Assembly (NCBI RefSeq): GCF_947503465.1 | Contig: NZ_CANNDN010000004.1 | Span: forward strand, 1-64,000 | Length of the DNA stretch: 64,000 bases | DNA from: an uncultured Tateyamaria sp. | GTDB lineage: Bacteria; Pseudomonadota; Alphaproteobacteria; Rhodobacterales; Rhodobacteraceae | Direction: 5' to 3' | Shown here: positions 30,440-40,143 of the stretch, one piece after another | How the letters are laid out: every line of letters begins with the position of its first letter | Numbering within the stretch: the stretch's first letter is position 1 | The notes under the pieces: generated by a model | Databases searched by the model: none | Seen by the model: the letters and a program-made list of their open reading frames with translations, nothing else | What the model was told of the DNA's origin: nothing | Program-made: the position numbers and the translations under genes

Positions 30440-31122
30440 CTTTGCGCCTCCAATTCCTGTAACAGCGCTTGCGCCGCGGCCTGCTGCGCTTCGCGTTTCG
30501 ATCCGGCGGTGGCCGTGGCCTCAGCCCCTGTCGACAGGCGGGCCGCAATGGTGAAGACCGGTTGGTGATCCGGCCCGGACCGGTCCGTCTCGACATATTG
30601 CGGCGGGGTCAGCCCCCGCGCCTGCGCCCATTCCTGCAGGGCGGTCTTGGCATCGCGCGCATCGGCATCCACGCGGGCGATCCGGTCCCCCCACAGGCGC
30701 AGGATCATCGCCTTGGCCGCGTCAAACCCGGCATCCAGATACACGGCGGCAATCACCGCCTCGACCGCATCGCCCAGCAGCGCCTGCTTGCGTCGCCCGC
30801 CCGACAACATCTCTGACCGGCCCAACCGCAACACGTCACCCAGACCGATATCCCGCGCCACATCGGCACAGGCCTCCTTGCGCACCAGGGCGTTAAAGCG
30901 CGGGGCCAACGTCCCCTCGGCGGCACCGGGGTCCGCTTCCAGCAGCGCCTGCGCCATCACCAGCCCCAACACGCGGTCGCCCAGGAACTCCAGCCGCTGG
31001 TTGTCCGACCGCGTGGGCGACGACATCGACGCATGGGTGACCGCTTCGACCAGCAATTCAGGCGCGGCAAAACGGTGCCCGATCCGGCCCTCGAGGGCCG
31101 CCAGATCCGCGCCCAGCTTCAC
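30436..31122 (-). CDS. rnc: Ribonuclease III
   Basis: 228-residue double-strand RNA endonuclease for rRNA and mRNA processing. The signature [15 protein letters not shown] is at residues 41-55, with the second acidic cluster in [19 protein letters not shown]; the C-terminal dsRNA-binding domain ends [18 protein letters not shown]. The GTG start at 31122 overlaps the lepB stop (GTGA) and follows AGGGG; a longer ATG form would lie within lepB. Coupled on both sides, to lepB and era. Confidence 0.96.
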   Translation of the reverse strand: MKLGADLAALEGRIGHRFAAPELLVEAVTHASMSSPTRSDNQRLEFLGDRVLGLVMAQALLEADPGAAEGTLAPRFNALVRKEACADVARDIGLGDVLRLGRSEMLSGGRRKQALLGDAVEAVIAAVYLDAGFDAAKAMILRLWGDRIARVDADARDAKTALQEWAQARGLTPPQYVETDRSGPDHQPVFTIAARLSTGAEATATAGSKREAQQAAAQALLQELEAQR

Positions 31123-31943
31123 TCGATCCCCTTGAAGTAGCGATCGCTGCGCCACGTCCAGAAAAACAGCATCGACCGCCCCGCGGACGAGAACATGATG
31201 CGGTCCGCACGCCCAATCAGGTTCTCGTAGGGCACATATCCGACGCCCCCCGCCACCTGCGCCATGCGGCTGTCCGAGGAGTTGTCGCGGTTGTCACCCA
31301 TGAAGAAGTAATGCCCCTCCGGCACCCGGTAGATGGGCGTGTTGTCGGATTGTTGCACCGCGACGTTCAGCACCGTGTGGGTTTCACCATTGGGAAAAGT
31401 CTCGGTAAAGCGGGATTTGGTGCAATCGGCACCCTGCCCGACGGCCCCGCTTTCACAACGCGGCAACAGACCCTGCGGCCCCTGACGGTCAAACACCTCT
31501 GTAAAGGTGCCCGCAGGCTCCTGCGGCACCGGCGTGCCGTTCAGGATGATCTGGCCGTTGGTCACCTGAACGGTGTCACCGGGCAGGCCAATCACGCGCT
31601 TGATGAAATCCGCCCCCGACACCGGATGACGGAACACCACAACATCGCCACGCTCGGGTTCGCCCCCCCAGATGCGGGTGTTGTCGCCGTCAATGAAACC
31701 ACACAGCGCCTGCGCATCCAGACCCACGGCCGGGATGGACGGGCAGGACGCATAGGAATAGCCATAGGCCATCTTGTTCACGAACAGGAAGTCCCCGATC
31801 AACAGCGTCTCTTTCATCGACCCGGACGGAATCCAGAACGGCTGGAAGAACAGGGTCCGGAACACACCCGCAATCAGCAGCGCATAGACGACGGTCTTGA
31901 TCGTTTCGATCACGCCGTTCTGGGACTTTTCCTTGGCGGCCAT
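31119..31943 (-). CDS. lepB: Signal peptidase I
   Basis: 274-residue membrane serine protease that removes signal peptides from secreted proteins. N-terminal membrane helix [20 protein letters not shown], catalytic Ser42 in [10 protein letters not shown] and catalytic Lys116 in [14 protein letters not shown]; the box [17 protein letters not shown] is intact. An insertion containing two cysteines ([17 protein letters not shown]) lies between the Ser and Lys boxes. First gene of the lepB-rnc-era segment, 57 bases after acpS. Confidence 0.97.
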   Translation of the reverse strand: MAAKEKSQNGVIETIKTVVYALLIAGVFRTLFFQPFWIPSGSMKETLLIGDFLFVNKMAYGYSYASCPSIPAVGLDAQALCGFIDGDNTRIWGGEPERGDVVVFRHPVSGADFIKRVIGLPGDTVQVTNGQIILNGTPVPQEPAGTFTEVFDRQGPQGLLPRCESGAVGQGADCTKSRFTETFPNGETHTVLNVAVQQSDNTPIYRVPEGHYFFMGDNRDNSSDSRMAQVAGGVGYVPYENLIGRADRIMFSSAGRSMLFFWTWRSDRYFKGIE

Positions 31944-32000
31944 TGCGCGCTCCTTGCGGGGGTCAGGTTCAGGGCTACATGCGGGCGACGTGGCAGGGTG

Positions 32001-32417
32001 TCAAGCCACCGGAGCCGATTGAATCGGGCGCGCCTCGATCACGACAAAGGCCTGCGCCCAGGGGTGATCGTCGGTCAGGGTGACATGGATTATGGCCTCG
32101 TGCCCCGTGGGCGTCATCTGGGCCAACCGCTCCGCCGCCCAGCCTGTGACTTTCATCACGGGCTGGCCTGTCGACAGGTTCGACACCGCCATGTCCTTCC
32201 ACGAAATTCCCATGCGCAGGCCGGTGCCCAACGCCTTGGAACACGCCTCTTTCGCGGCCCAGCGCTTGGCATAGGTGCCCGCGGTGTCGGCGCGCCGTTC
32301 GGCCTTGGTCTGTTCGATGTCAGTGAACACGCGGTTGCGGAACCGGTCGCCAAAGCGGTCCAGCGTGCCCTGGATACGCTTGATATTCGCCAGATCGGTG
32401 CCAACACCCAGGATCAT
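32001..32417 (-). CDS. acpS: Holo-[acyl-carrier-protein] synthase
   Basis: 138-residue phosphopantetheinyl transferase that activates ACP with coenzyme [21 protein letters not shown] carries the Mg-binding Asp8, and [16 protein letters not shown] carries the second metal-binding Glu of the family. Follows the alpha/beta hydrolase gene by eight bases and precedes lepB, in the usual alphaproteobacterial pdxJ-acpS-lepB order. Confidence 0.96.
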   Translation of the reverse strand: MILGVGTDLANIKRIQGTLDRFGDRFRNRVFTDIEQTKAERRADTAGTYAKRWAAKEACSKALGTGLRMGISWKDMAVSNLSTGQPVMKVTGWAAERLAQMTPTGHEAIIHVTLTDDHPWAQAFVVIEARPIQSAPVA

Positions 32418-32425
32418 CTACAGCC

Positions 32426-33889
32426 TCACGCGGAAAAGAGCGGAAAGGATACGCCCAAGGCCCAGGCAAGAACAAGGCCCAGCGCCAGGCCGGACGTCGT
32501 TGGCCCCGTGCGCTTGGCAAAGGCGCGGCCCATGACGCCGAAGGTCAGGAAAAACAACACGATGACGGGGGCAATCATGATCAGGAAAAACAGCCCCTCG
32601 AAATCCAGGGCGACGGCAAGGCCCAGCGACACCAGCACCGCAAGCCGCAAGGTGATGCGCTGCCATACCGGTGCACCAAATGCCGCGCGCGCGTCCGCCA
32701 GCATGAAGGGCAACGCCCCAATCAGCAGCGCCGCGATGATCGGCAACCGGCCGGTGGATGGAAAGAAATTGGCCCCATAGCGGTCCAATGCCACGCCAAA
32801 CGCACCCAGGGCCCACAGGGCCAGCAGCGCTGCGGCCACCAGCGACGGGCGCTGCAGGCGGCGCCCCATCCAATACAGCAGCGCCAGTTGCACGGCACCA
32901 TAGATGGCCAGATGCAACGCAAGGTAATCCGCCACCAGAACCGGCAGGACCCGCGTGTCCACCGGGGCCGCCAACAGCGGCGCCAGCACGGCTGGCACCC
33001 CGGCCACCAGCACGCATTGGCGCGGCGTCAGCGGTCCATTGGTGTGCGGCGCGCGCGGCACAGCATGTGCCAAGGGCCGCGCCAGCACCGTGATCGCAAA
33101 AAGCAGTGCAACCAGTGCCCAACCGGTCTGCGGGACAGCCGCAGCGGCACCGCGCCCATAGACAGCGTTCAGCCATGCCAGCGCCTCGGCCCGGCCAAGC
33201 CGGGATTGCAGGATCGCCACATGTTCCACAAACGGGGCCAAAACGGCCCGGCGCGTCACATCGCCATTACGCACGGTCACCGCGTCTTGGGCGGCCGGGT
33301 CGACCATCTGCGCCGCGTCCAGCGCGAAATCGGTCAGCCCCGGTTCCCACACACCGGTGATCAACAACAGGTCTTGCGGATGATCGGCATCAATGGCCCG
33401 CGAAAAGGCAGACAGCAGAACAAGCGGTCCAATGCGGCTGTCGTCCTGCGCCACACGTACCAGAATGTCCGTCGCCATCGAATGGCCCAGCAAGGCAACG
33501 GGCATGTCCCCGGCGACCTGATCCACAACTCCGCGCGTCTGGTCCACCAACCGCCGCGTGGTACCGTCCAGCGCATTCACATCGCCACCCATGGGCGTCG
33601 GGTGCATCCCGTGCCCTTCGAAATCAAAGGCATGAACGGTGTATCCCGCCTGCGCCAGCACAAGGGCGTATCCCTGCATCATCTGCCGCGACCCGGCAAA
33701 GCCATGGGCCACAACCACATCCGGGCCGCCCGATCCATCGGTGTAGACGGTGACAGGGGTGTCGCCATAGCGGCGGTCCTCGATGCTCAGCCCGGCGCGC
33801 GCGCCTTCCAGCACGATCAACGCCCAGACCGCCAGGCCCAGGGCAAGGCCGGTCAATATCCACAGCCGCAATCGCGGCTCAGACCGCAT
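32426..33889 (-). CDS. Alpha/beta hydrolase with C-terminal membrane domain
   Basis: 487 residues. After one N-terminal membrane helix (LWILTGLALGLAVWALIVL) comes an alpha/beta-hydrolase domain: VVVAHGFAGSRQMMQGYALV oxyanion region, FDFEGHGMHP, and nucleophile elbow LLGHSMATDI with GHSMA. The C-terminal ~200 residues are hydrophobic with about six membrane segments and lack recognised motifs. The start at 33889 lies within the end of the Dabb gene (11-base overlap). Substrate is unknown. This two-part architecture is less common and its insertion between pdxJ and acpS looks lineage specific. Confidence 0.8.
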   Translation of the reverse strand: MRSEPRLRLWILTGLALGLAVWALIVLEGARAGLSIEDRRYGDTPVTVYTDGSGGPDVVVAHGFAGSRQMMQGYALVLAQAGYTVHAFDFEGHGMHPTPMGGDVNALDGTTRRLVDQTRGVVDQVAGDMPVALLGHSMATDILVRVAQDDSRIGPLVLLSAFSRAIDADHPQDLLLITGVWEPGLTDFALDAAQMVDPAAQDAVTVRNGDVTRRAVLAPFVEHVAILQSRLGRAEALAWLNAVYGRGAAAAVPQTGWALVALLFAITVLARPLAHAVPRAPHTNGPLTPRQCVLVAGVPAVLAPLLAAPVDTRVLPVLVADYLALHLAIYGAVQLALLYWMGRRLQRPSLVAAALLALWALGAFGVALDRYGANFFPSTGRLPIIAALLIGALPFMLADARAAFGAPVWQRITLRLAVLVSLGLAVALDFEGLFFLIMIAPVIVLFFLTFGVMGRAFAKRTGPTTSGLALGLVLAWALGVSFPLFSA

Positions 33890-34196
33890 CGATATCAAAG
33901 ACCAGGATACCCTCGGCCCCACCTTCACACAGCGCGGCAAGGCGCGCGCCCAGCGCCTGATGCTCGGTGTCCACGGCATAGGCCGCCAGGGCCTCGGCGT
34001 TGTCGGCATCGAGTGTAAAGCCATAAGTGTAATCCGGCGTCTTGCCCTCGTAATCCCGGTTGGGACCCGCGCGGAAATCTGAACAGCCGTCAAGGCGGTG
34101 TACCACATCTTCAAGGCCCAGCATGACCTTGTCCAACACAGCGGCATCCGCCTTGGGCGCAAGACGCAAAAAGACACAATGACGGATCACGGGCAC
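33879..34196 (-). CDS. Dabb family stress-responsive alpha/beta-barrel protein
   Basis: 105-residue ferredoxin-like dimeric barrel protein: MPVIRHCVFLRLAPKADAAV, the GPNRDYEGKTPDYTYGFTLD segment and YAVDTEHQALGARLAALCEG match the stress-responsive A/B barrel (Dabb) family. Function in bacteria is unclear; relatives act as small monooxygenase- or cyclase-like folds. It overlaps the start of the hydrolase gene, suggesting coupling. Confidence 0.85.
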   Translation of the reverse strand: MPVIRHCVFLRLAPKADAAVLDKVMLGLEDVVHRLDGCSDFRAGPNRDYEGKTPDYTYGFTLDADNAEALAAYAVDTEHQALGARLAALCEGGAEGILVFDIDAV

Positions 34197-34220
34197 GGTC
34201 CTTTCGTTGCGGCAGTAGGC

Positions 34221-34667
34221 TCAGTTCAAACGCTGCGCCACACGGGTGGCAAGGTCAATCCGCCATCGCACCTGCAGCGTGGGGCAGCAGCGCGGCTCGT
34301 TCGGGCCAAGCATCAAGGTTGTCACGTCCATATGCGTTGGTGCAAACGCCGGATCGCTTGGCGTGTTGCCGAACAATCCCTCAACCGGACCCACGAACTG
34401 CCAACCTTCTGCAATCCGTTGATACAGACCCACGGCGATGCTGACAGAGCCTGCCGACCCCGGGATATGTTCATAGACAACGCCCAACGCGCGGGTGGCG
34501 GCTGCCGGATCATTCTGGTCCGGCAGCCAGAAGGACGCCTCGGCCCGGCCCGAGGCAGTCAGGGTGGAAAACAGAAGCTGATCCAGGTTGGGCCACCCCG
34601 CCTGCTGCGCGGAGGCGGGTAGCGCCCACAAGGCCAACGCCACACACAGGGCCGCCCGGCGCCTCAC
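34221..34667 (-). CDS. Secreted protein of unknown function
   Basis: 148 residues with a typical Sec signal peptide ([20 protein letters not shown], cleavage after ASA). The mature part contains a CC pair ([17 protein letters not shown]) and no family I recognise. It starts with GTG overlapping the pdxJ stop by four bases (GTGA), so it is co-translated with pdxJ, although a functional relation to pyridoxal synthesis is not suggested by the sequence. Confidence 0.8.
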   Translation of the reverse strand: MRRRAALCVALALWALPASAQQAGWPNLDQLLFSTLTASGRAEASFWLPDQNDPAAATRALGVVYEHIPGSAGSVSIAVGLYQRIAEGWQFVGPVEGLFGNTPSDPAFAPTHMDVTTLMLGPNEPRCCPTLQVRWRIDLATRVAQRLN

Positions 34668-35416
34668 GCCCGCGCCTCATCCATTAGGCGGCGCATTTCG
34701 CGGATGGCCGGGTCCAGGCCCAGGAAAATCGCCTCGCCAATCAGGAAATGCCCGATGTTCAGCTCCATCACCTCGGGGAAGGCGGCGACGGGCGACACGG
34801 TTTCATAGGTCAGCCCGTGGCCCACATGCACCTCCAACCCCAACGCATGAGCAAAGGCGGACATCTCGCGCAATGCCTCCAACTCGCGGTCGCGGTCGTC
34901 CAGGCGACCCTCGTGATGGGCGTCGCAATAGGCCCCGGAATGCAGTTCGATCACCTGCGCGCCGATGCGGTGCGCGGCCTCGATCTGGCGCTTGTCGGCG
35001 GCAATGAAGATGGACACGCGGCACCCCGCGTCCCGCAAGGGCGCAATGAAATGCGCCAGCCGGTTCTCTTCGCGGGCCACTTCCAGACCGCCCTCGGTCG
35101 TGCGCTCCTCGCGTTTTTCGGGCACGATGCACACGGCATGCGGCTTGTGGCGCAAGGCGATGGCCTGCATCTCGTCCGTGGCCGCCATCTCGAAGTTCAG
35201 GGGCACCGACAGCACATCCATCAGCCCCTCGATATCGGCATCCGAGATGTGGCGGCGGTCCTCGCGCAAATGCGCGGTGATGCCGTCGGCCCCCGCCGCC
35301 TCGGCCAGCTTGGCGGCGCGCAACGGATCGGGCGTGTCGCCGCCACGCGCATTGCGCACGGTCGCCACGTGATCGATATTCACACCCAGGCGGAGTTGTC
35401 CCAACACATCTGTCAT
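34664..35416 (-). CDS. pdxJ: Pyridoxine 5'-phosphate synthase
   Basis: 250-residue TIM-barrel enzyme condensing 3-amino-2-oxopropyl phosphate and deoxyxylulose 5-phosphate to pyridoxine 5'-phosphate. [38 protein letters not shown] and the phosphate-binding [12 protein letters not shown] segment are hallmarks. The start at [11 protein letters not shown] is preferred; AAGGGTGA lies upstream. Confidence 0.97.
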   Translation of the reverse strand: MTDVLGQLRLGVNIDHVATVRNARGGDTPDPLRAAKLAEAAGADGITAHLREDRRHISDADIEGLMDVLSVPLNFEMAATDEMQAIALRHKPHAVCIVPEKREERTTEGGLEVAREENRLAHFIAPLRDAGCRVSIFIAADKRQIEAAHRIGAQVIELHSGAYCDAHHEGRLDDRDRELEALREMSAFAHALGLEVHVGHGLTYETVSPVAAFPEVMELNIGHFLIGEAIFLGLDPAIREMRRLMDEARA

Positions 35417-35513
35417 ACGCGTCACCCTTCTTGTCGATGTCCCTGGCGCGACCCTAAAGGGCAAGCAAATGCCTGGAAATCCAGACAAAGGGGTAAAATT
35501 GTACCAACCGGCG

Positions 35514-36170
35514 TCACTCGGCTTTCTGCTTGGCCGCTGCCTTGGCGGCGGCCTTGGCCTTCAGCGCCTCGAACTTGGCCTTGATCGCGCCCTTGCGGCG
35601 CTTCTGATAGGCGCGGATGACCGGCACGGACAGGTAGTAACAGATGGTGGCCGCCACGATGCCGGGAATGATGCCGCCGATCAGGTAGGGATAGAAGATC
35701 TCGTCATAAAACCGGCTCAGGTTTGTCCAGTCGCGCGGCTCTCCCAGCAAGAGATGCTTGAGGTTCAGCCACAGATCGGCCCCCGCATCCAGGAACTTGC
35801 CGCCAAAGGACCGTTCGGTGCCCTCCTTCATCTCGGACCCCAGCAGCCAGTGCCCGGTCTGCAACGACACCAGGCCAATGGGCACATAGGTCAGCGGATT
35901 GCCAAAGAAGGTCGCCATCAGCGAGGCAAGGATGTTGCCGCGCATCGCAGTGGCAATGACCCCGGCCACCAGAAAATGCATTCCGTAAAACGGGGTGAAG
36001 GTGGTGAACACACCAGCCCAGATGCCGCGGGCAATGCGCTCGGGCCGGTCCGGCAGACGGCGCACCCGGTGCTTGACGTATTGAAACGCACGGCTCCACC
36101 CGCCACGCGGCCATACGAATTCGAACGCGGCGCGCAGAAAGGGTCTGGTATCGCGGCGCTTGAACACCAA
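35514..36170 (-). CDS. DUF2062 family membrane protein
   Basis: 218-residue membrane protein of the DUF2062 family. [20 protein letters not shown] and [20 protein letters not shown] correspond to the family's conserved hydrophobic segments; a further helix lies near [20 protein letters not shown], and the C-terminal tail is Ala/Lys-rich coiled-coil-like. Function unknown. Encoded 23 bases downstream of the rsh stop in the same orientation. Confidence 0.88.
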   Translation of the reverse strand: MVFKRRDTRPFLRAAFEFVWPRGGWSRAFQYVKHRVRRLPDRPERIARGIWAGVFTTFTPFYGMHFLVAGVIATAMRGNILASLMATFFGNPLTYVPIGLVSLQTGHWLLGSEMKEGTERSFGGKFLDAGADLWLNLKHLLLGEPRDWTNLSRFYDEIFYPYLIGGIIPGIVAATICYYLSVPVIRAYQKRRKGAIKAKFEALKAKAAAKAAAKQKAE

Positions 36171-36193
36171 AGTCGTTTCGCCCTTCGTTTGCC

Positions 36194-38335
36194 CTATCCG
36201 GCAATCACCGCCTGCCCGGCAGACGGGGCGGGGCGGCGAAAGCGGACGATGGCGGCCACATCGCTCTCTGCTTCCAGTGCCCCCATCAGCGTATGCAGAT
36301 GCTGGGCGTCTCGAAGCTCTACGTAGATCAACAACCTGAAAAAGTCAGGCTTGCGATCCATGAATTCGAGGTTTGAGATATTGGCCTTGCTCTCGCCGAT
36401 CAATGTGCAAATGCGCCCAAGGACACCGGCATCGTTGCCAATGGTCAGATCAAGGGTCACGCCATACACGGCCGGGTGGCTGCCATCGTGCCAATGCAGG
36501 TCCAGCCAGCGGTCGGGCTGGTTCTCGTATTCGACCAGCCGGGCACAATCGATGGCATGCACAACCACGCCCTCTCCGCGAAAGGTGATGCCGACAATAC
36601 GCTCGCCCGGCAGGGGCTCGCAGCAGGTCGCGCGCTGAAAGGACTGGCCGGGCAGCAGGCCAATCACGGCGCGGCGGGCATCGACCTGTTTGCCGGGCTT
36701 CGGCGTCAGATCGGGATAGATGGCCTGCACAACGTCCCGGCCCGTCAATTCGGCAGACCCCAGCCGGGCCAACACCTCGTCCGCGTCCTTCAGGCGCAGA
36801 TGCTTGGCGGCGGCGTCCAGCGCCTTGTCCGTCGCCTTCTTGCGCACATGGGCAAAGGCCGACCGGGCCAGTTCCCGCCCCAAGGTGATAAACCGATCCC
36901 GGTCCGCCTCGCGCAGGGACCGGCGAATGGCGGTCTTGGCCTTACCGGTGGTGGCAATCTCCAGCCAGGTCGCCTGCGGGGTCTGACCTTCGGCTGTGAT
37001 GATCTCGACGGATTGGCCGTTCTTGACGCGGGTCCACAACGGAACGCGCATGCCGTCGACCTTGGCACCGACACAGGCATTCCCGATGCGGGTATGGATG
37101 GCATAGGCAAAATCGATAGGGGTTGCCCCGCGGGGCAATTTCACCACCTCGCCCTTCGGCGTGAAACAGAACACCTGGTCCGAATACATCTCCAGCTTGA
37201 CGGCTTCCAGGAAATCCTCGTGATCGTCCTCGCCGTCGAACTGTTCGGTCAGCTGGCTGATCCACTTGGCGGGGTCCACGGCAAACGGGTTTTGCGACCG
37301 CACACCATCGCGGTAGGACCAGTGGGCGGCCACACCGGTTTCGGCCACGTCATGCATTTGGCGGGTGCGAATCTGCACCTCGACACGCTTGCCGTCGCGG
37401 CCCGACACGGTGGTGTGGATGGACCGGTATCCGTTGGTCTTGGGCTGGCTGATATAGTCCTTGAACCGTCCCGGCACCGCGCGCCAGCGCTGGTGAATGG
37501 CGCCCAGCGCGCGATAGCAGTCTTCCTCGCTGTCGGTGATGACGCGAAACCCGTAGATATCCGACAAGCGGCTAAAGGACTGGTCCTTTTCCTGCATCTT
37601 GCGCCAGATGGAATAGGGTTTCTTGGCGCGGCCAAACACCTCAGCCTCGATCGTGACCTTTTCCAACTCGTGGCGCATGTCGCCGGTGATGCGCTGGATC
37701 ACGTCACCCGTTTCGCGCTGCATGGTGATGAACCGGCGAATGATGGAGGACCGGCCTTCAGGGTTCAGGGTCTTGAAGGCCAGATCCTCCAATTCCTCGC
37801 GCATCCACTGCATCCCCATGCGCCCTGCAAGCGGGGCAAAGATGTCCATTGTCTCGCGCGCCTTCTGGACCTGCTTTTCCGCTCGCATGGATTTGATGGT
37901 GCGCATGTTGTGCAAACGGTCGCTCAACTTGACCAGGATTACGCGCATGTCTTTTGACATAGCCATAAACAGCTTGCGAAAGTTCTCGGCTTGCTTGGTC
38001 TCGACGCTCGACAGTTGCAGATTGGTCAGCTTGGTCACGCCGTCGACCAGCTTGGCAACCTCATCGCCAAACTGCTCGGCCACCATGGCATAGCTGGCCT
38101 TGGTGTCTTCGATGGTGTCGTGCAGCAGGGCGGTGACGATGGTGGCGTCATCCAGCTGTTGTTCCGTCAGGATGGCGGCAACGGCAACGGGATGCGTGAA
38201 ATAGGGCTCGCCCGAATGGCGGAACTGGCCCTCGTGCATCTGGCCGCCGAACACATAGGCACGGCGGATCAGGTCATCATTTGTTTTGGGATTGTAGTTG
38301 CGGACCAGCGCGATCAGGTCGTCGGCAGATATCAT
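36194..38335 (-). CDS. rsh: Bifunctional (p)ppGpp synthetase/hydrolase (RelA/SpoT homologue)
   Basis: 713-residue stringent-response enzyme. N-terminal HD hydrolase domain: YFTHPVAVAAI with His48 and HDTIEDT at residues 72-78, complete. The synthetase domain has SDIYGFRVITDSEEDCYRAL, and the RFKD motif in PGRFKDYISQPKTNGYRSIH, which is typical of bifunctional enzymes rather than RelA-only. TGS (ATPIDFAYAIHTRIGNACVG) and C-terminal ACT domains follow. As the only RSH visible and with both active sites intact, it should control both synthesis and breakdown of (p)ppGpp. Lies 22 bases downstream of rpoZ. Confidence 0.97.
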   Translation of the reverse strand: MISADDLIALVRNYNPKTNDDLIRRAYVFGGQMHEGQFRHSGEPYFTHPVAVAAILTEQQLDDATIVTALLHDTIEDTKASYAMVAEQFGDEVAKLVDGVTKLTNLQLSSVETKQAENFRKLFMAMSKDMRVILVKLSDRLHNMRTIKSMRAEKQVQKARETMDIFAPLAGRMGMQWMREELEDLAFKTLNPEGRSSIIRRFITMQRETGDVIQRITGDMRHELEKVTIEAEVFGRAKKPYSIWRKMQEKDQSFSRLSDIYGFRVITDSEEDCYRALGAIHQRWRAVPGRFKDYISQPKTNGYRSIHTTVSGRDGKRVEVQIRTRQMHDVAETGVAAHWSYRDGVRSQNPFAVDPAKWISQLTEQFDGEDDHEDFLEAVKLEMYSDQVFCFTPKGEVVKLPRGATPIDFAYAIHTRIGNACVGAKVDGMRVPLWTRVKNGQSVEIITAEGQTPQATWLEIATTGKAKTAIRRSLREADRDRFITLGRELARSAFAHVRKKATDKALDAAAKHLRLKDADEVLARLGSAELTGRDVVQAIYPDLTPKPGKQVDARRAVIGLLPGQSFQRATCCEPLPGERIVGITFRGEGVVVHAIDCARLVEYENQPDRWLDLHWHDGSHPAVYGVTLDLTIGNDAGVLGRICTLIGESKANISNLEFMDRKPDFFRLLIYVELRDAQHLHTLMGALEAESDVAAIVRFRRPAPSAGQAVIAG

Positions 38336-38357
38336 GCGGTCCGCACCCCGGGTGGTG

Positions 38358-38711
38358 TCAGCCCTGGCCTTGGGCGGCCATCAGCTGACGCAGAAGCATC
38401 TCTTCGGACATGCTGTCTTCTTCGGGCTTGTCCTGTTCGGCCCCCATCAGAAGCGCCATGGCGTCCTCTTCGGCCTCGTCCACTTCGATCTGGCTCTGGT
38501 TCGATTCGATCAGGCGCTCGCGCAGCTCTTCCGAACTTTGCGTCTCTTCGGCGATCTCGCGCAGGGACACGACGGGGTTCTTGTCGTTGTCGCGGTCCAC
38601 GGTGATGGGCGCACCGCTGGAAATCTCGCGCGCACGGTGTGCGGCAAGCATCACCAGTTCGAAACGGTTCGGAACCTTGTCAACGCAGTCTTCGACGGTC
38701 ACGCGGGCCAT
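38358..38711 (-). CDS. rpoZ: RNA polymerase omega subunit
   Basis: 117-residue omega subunit: [33 protein letters not shown] and [10 protein letters not shown] identify it. The C-terminus is extended and acidic ([16 protein letters not shown]), as usual in alphaproteobacteria. Upstream is a well-formed sigma70-type promoter. It heads the rpoZ-rsh unit; omega is a known (p)ppGpp contact in proteobacteria. Confidence 0.97.
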   Translation of the reverse strand: MARVTVEDCVDKVPNRFELVMLAAHRAREISSGAPITVDRDNDKNPVVSLREIAEETQSSEELRERLIESNQSQIEVDEAEEDAMALLMGAEQDKPEEDSMSEEMLLRQLMAAQGQG

Positions 38712-38751
38712 GGGTGTGCTCCAGATCAGACAGGAATAAGTAGAAGGCCGT

Positions 38752-38780
38752 TATCTAGGCCCGATTGTGGCGAATGACAA
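38752..38780 (-). promoter_or_regulatory. Sigma70-type promoter of rpoZ-rsh
   Basis: Minus strand TTGTCA (38775-38780), 17-base spacer, TAGATA (38752-38757), predicted transcription start about 35 bases before the rpoZ ATG. It lies just beyond the folK stop codon, giving the rpoZ operon its own promoter. Confidence 0.65.
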
Positions 38781-38784
38781 GCGG

Positions 38785-39396
38785 CTATTCCATAGGTGTG
38801 ATCGCCGCCACCTCCTCGGGTGACAGGGCCGCACACATCTCGTCCACCGAACGGCGGGTGATGGGGTGCACCCAGTCGGGGGCGACATCGGCCAATGGCA
38901 CCAGGACAAAGGCGCGCTCGTGCATCCGGGGGTGAGGCAGCAGAAGCTGGCCGGGCGCGGCCTCTTGCTGCTGGTCCTGCGGCAGGTCCATCCAGGTGCG
39001 CACCGTGGCCACGTTGGGGCGGATCGTGTCGCCATGGGCCAGCAGATCCAGATCGATGACACGCTGCTCCCACCGGGCGGTGCGGCGGCGGCCCAGACCG
39101 GCCTCGACCTCGTGCAGACGGCTGATGGTTTCGGGTGCCGACCACGGCGCACCGATCGCAATGGCGGCGTTCACGAAATCGGGACCACTGCCCGCAGGCA
39201 CCGCAGGCGTGCGAAAAAACCGGCTCCGGGCGCGAATCACCGCCCCCGCATTTTCCAGCTCTGAAATGGCCTTTTGAAGGATTTCCGAGGGTGACCCTAC
39301 GTCAGATGACATGTTTGACCCGAGGGCAACCAGCATGTTTGACCGGTTTTGAGGCAGAGTTCCGCCTGCTTTGACCCCATCCGTGACTTGCGACAT
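38785..39396 (-). CDS. folK: 2-amino-4-hydroxy-6-hydroxymethyldihydropteridine diphosphokinase
   Basis: 203-residue folate-pathway pyrophosphokinase. LVALGSNMSSDVGSPSEIL near the N-terminus, GSGPDFVNAAIAIG and RWEQRVIDLDLLAHGD with the metal-binding DLDLL, and LLLPHPRMHERAFVLVPLAD are characteristic. About 20 residues precede the usual HPPK start; an alternative ATG at 39336 exists. Diverges from the NYN-domain gene. Confidence 0.95.
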   Translation of the reverse strand: MSQVTDGVKAGGTLPQNRSNMLVALGSNMSSDVGSPSEILQKAISELENAGAVIRARSRFFRTPAVPAGSGPDFVNAAIAIGAPWSAPETISRLHEVEAGLGRRRTARWEQRVIDLDLLAHGDTIRPNVATVRTWMDLPQDQQQEAAPGQLLLPHPRMHERAFVLVPLADVAPDWVHPITRRSVDEMCAALSPEEVAAITPME

Positions 39397-39495
39397 AATT
39401 TAAATCACCTATTTTCGACCAATCGTCGCCGCGCGTTTTAACGCATTCACTCACGGAAATCACAGGCGGCATCCGAATTATCGGAAGGACATTTT

Positions 39496-40068
39496 ATGTT
39501 TTACAAGGACGAACGGCTGGCGCTGTTCATCGATGGATCGAACCTTTACGCCGCAGCCAAAGCGCTTGGGTTCGACATCGACTATAAACTTTTGCGGCAG
39601 GAATTCATGCGCCGTGGCAAGTTGCTCCGCGCCTTTTACTACACAGCCCTGCTGGAAAATGACGAATACTCGCCCATCCGTCCTCTCGTGGACTGGCTGA
39701 ACTACAACGGCTTCACCATGGTGACCAAACCGGCCAAGGAATACACCGACTCGATGGGCCGGCGGAAGGTCAAGGGCAACATGGACATCGAACTGGCCGT
39801 GGATGCGATGGAACTGGCCCCCCGGGTCGATCACATCGTGCTGTTTTCCGGCGACGGCGACTTCCGGCCACTGGTCGAAAGCCTGCAACGCCAGGGCGTG
39901 CGCGTGTCGGTGGTCTCGACTATCCGCAGCCAACCGCCCATGATCTCGGACGACCTGCGCCGCCAGGCCGACAACTTCATCGAACTGGATGAGTTGAAAG
40001 ACGTGATCGGCCGCCCCCCGCGCGAACCCATGCCCGAACGCGAAGAACGGTTGCAAGCGCAGGGCTGA
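39496..40068 (+). CDS. NYN-domain protein (LabA/DUF88-like)
   Basis: 190-residue PIN-like ribonuclease-fold protein. LALFIDGSNLYAAAKALGFD with the first catalytic Asp, GNMDIELAVDAMELAPRVDH with the second, and VLFSGDGDFRPLVESLQRQG with a DGD triad make a complete NYN active site, so it may be an RNase. GGAAGGA six bases upstream of the ATG. Homologues are regularly encoded between folK and ispH in Rhodobacterales. Target RNA unknown. Confidence 0.9.
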   Translation: MFYKDERLALFIDGSNLYAAAKALGFDIDYKLLRQEFMRRGKLLRAFYYTALLENDEYSPIRPLVDWLNYNGFTMVTKPAKEYTDSMGRRKVKGNMDIELAVDAMELAPRVDHIVLFSGDGDFRPLVESLQRQGVRVSVVSTIRSQPPMISDDLRRQADNFIELDELKDVIGRPPREPMPEREERLQAQG

Positions 40069-40143
40069 GACACCCCGCGCACTGGACCCGGTCCGCGATA
40101 ACGCTTACCTCTGGGGCACAAGATGCCCCGGAGCCGCTGTCCC

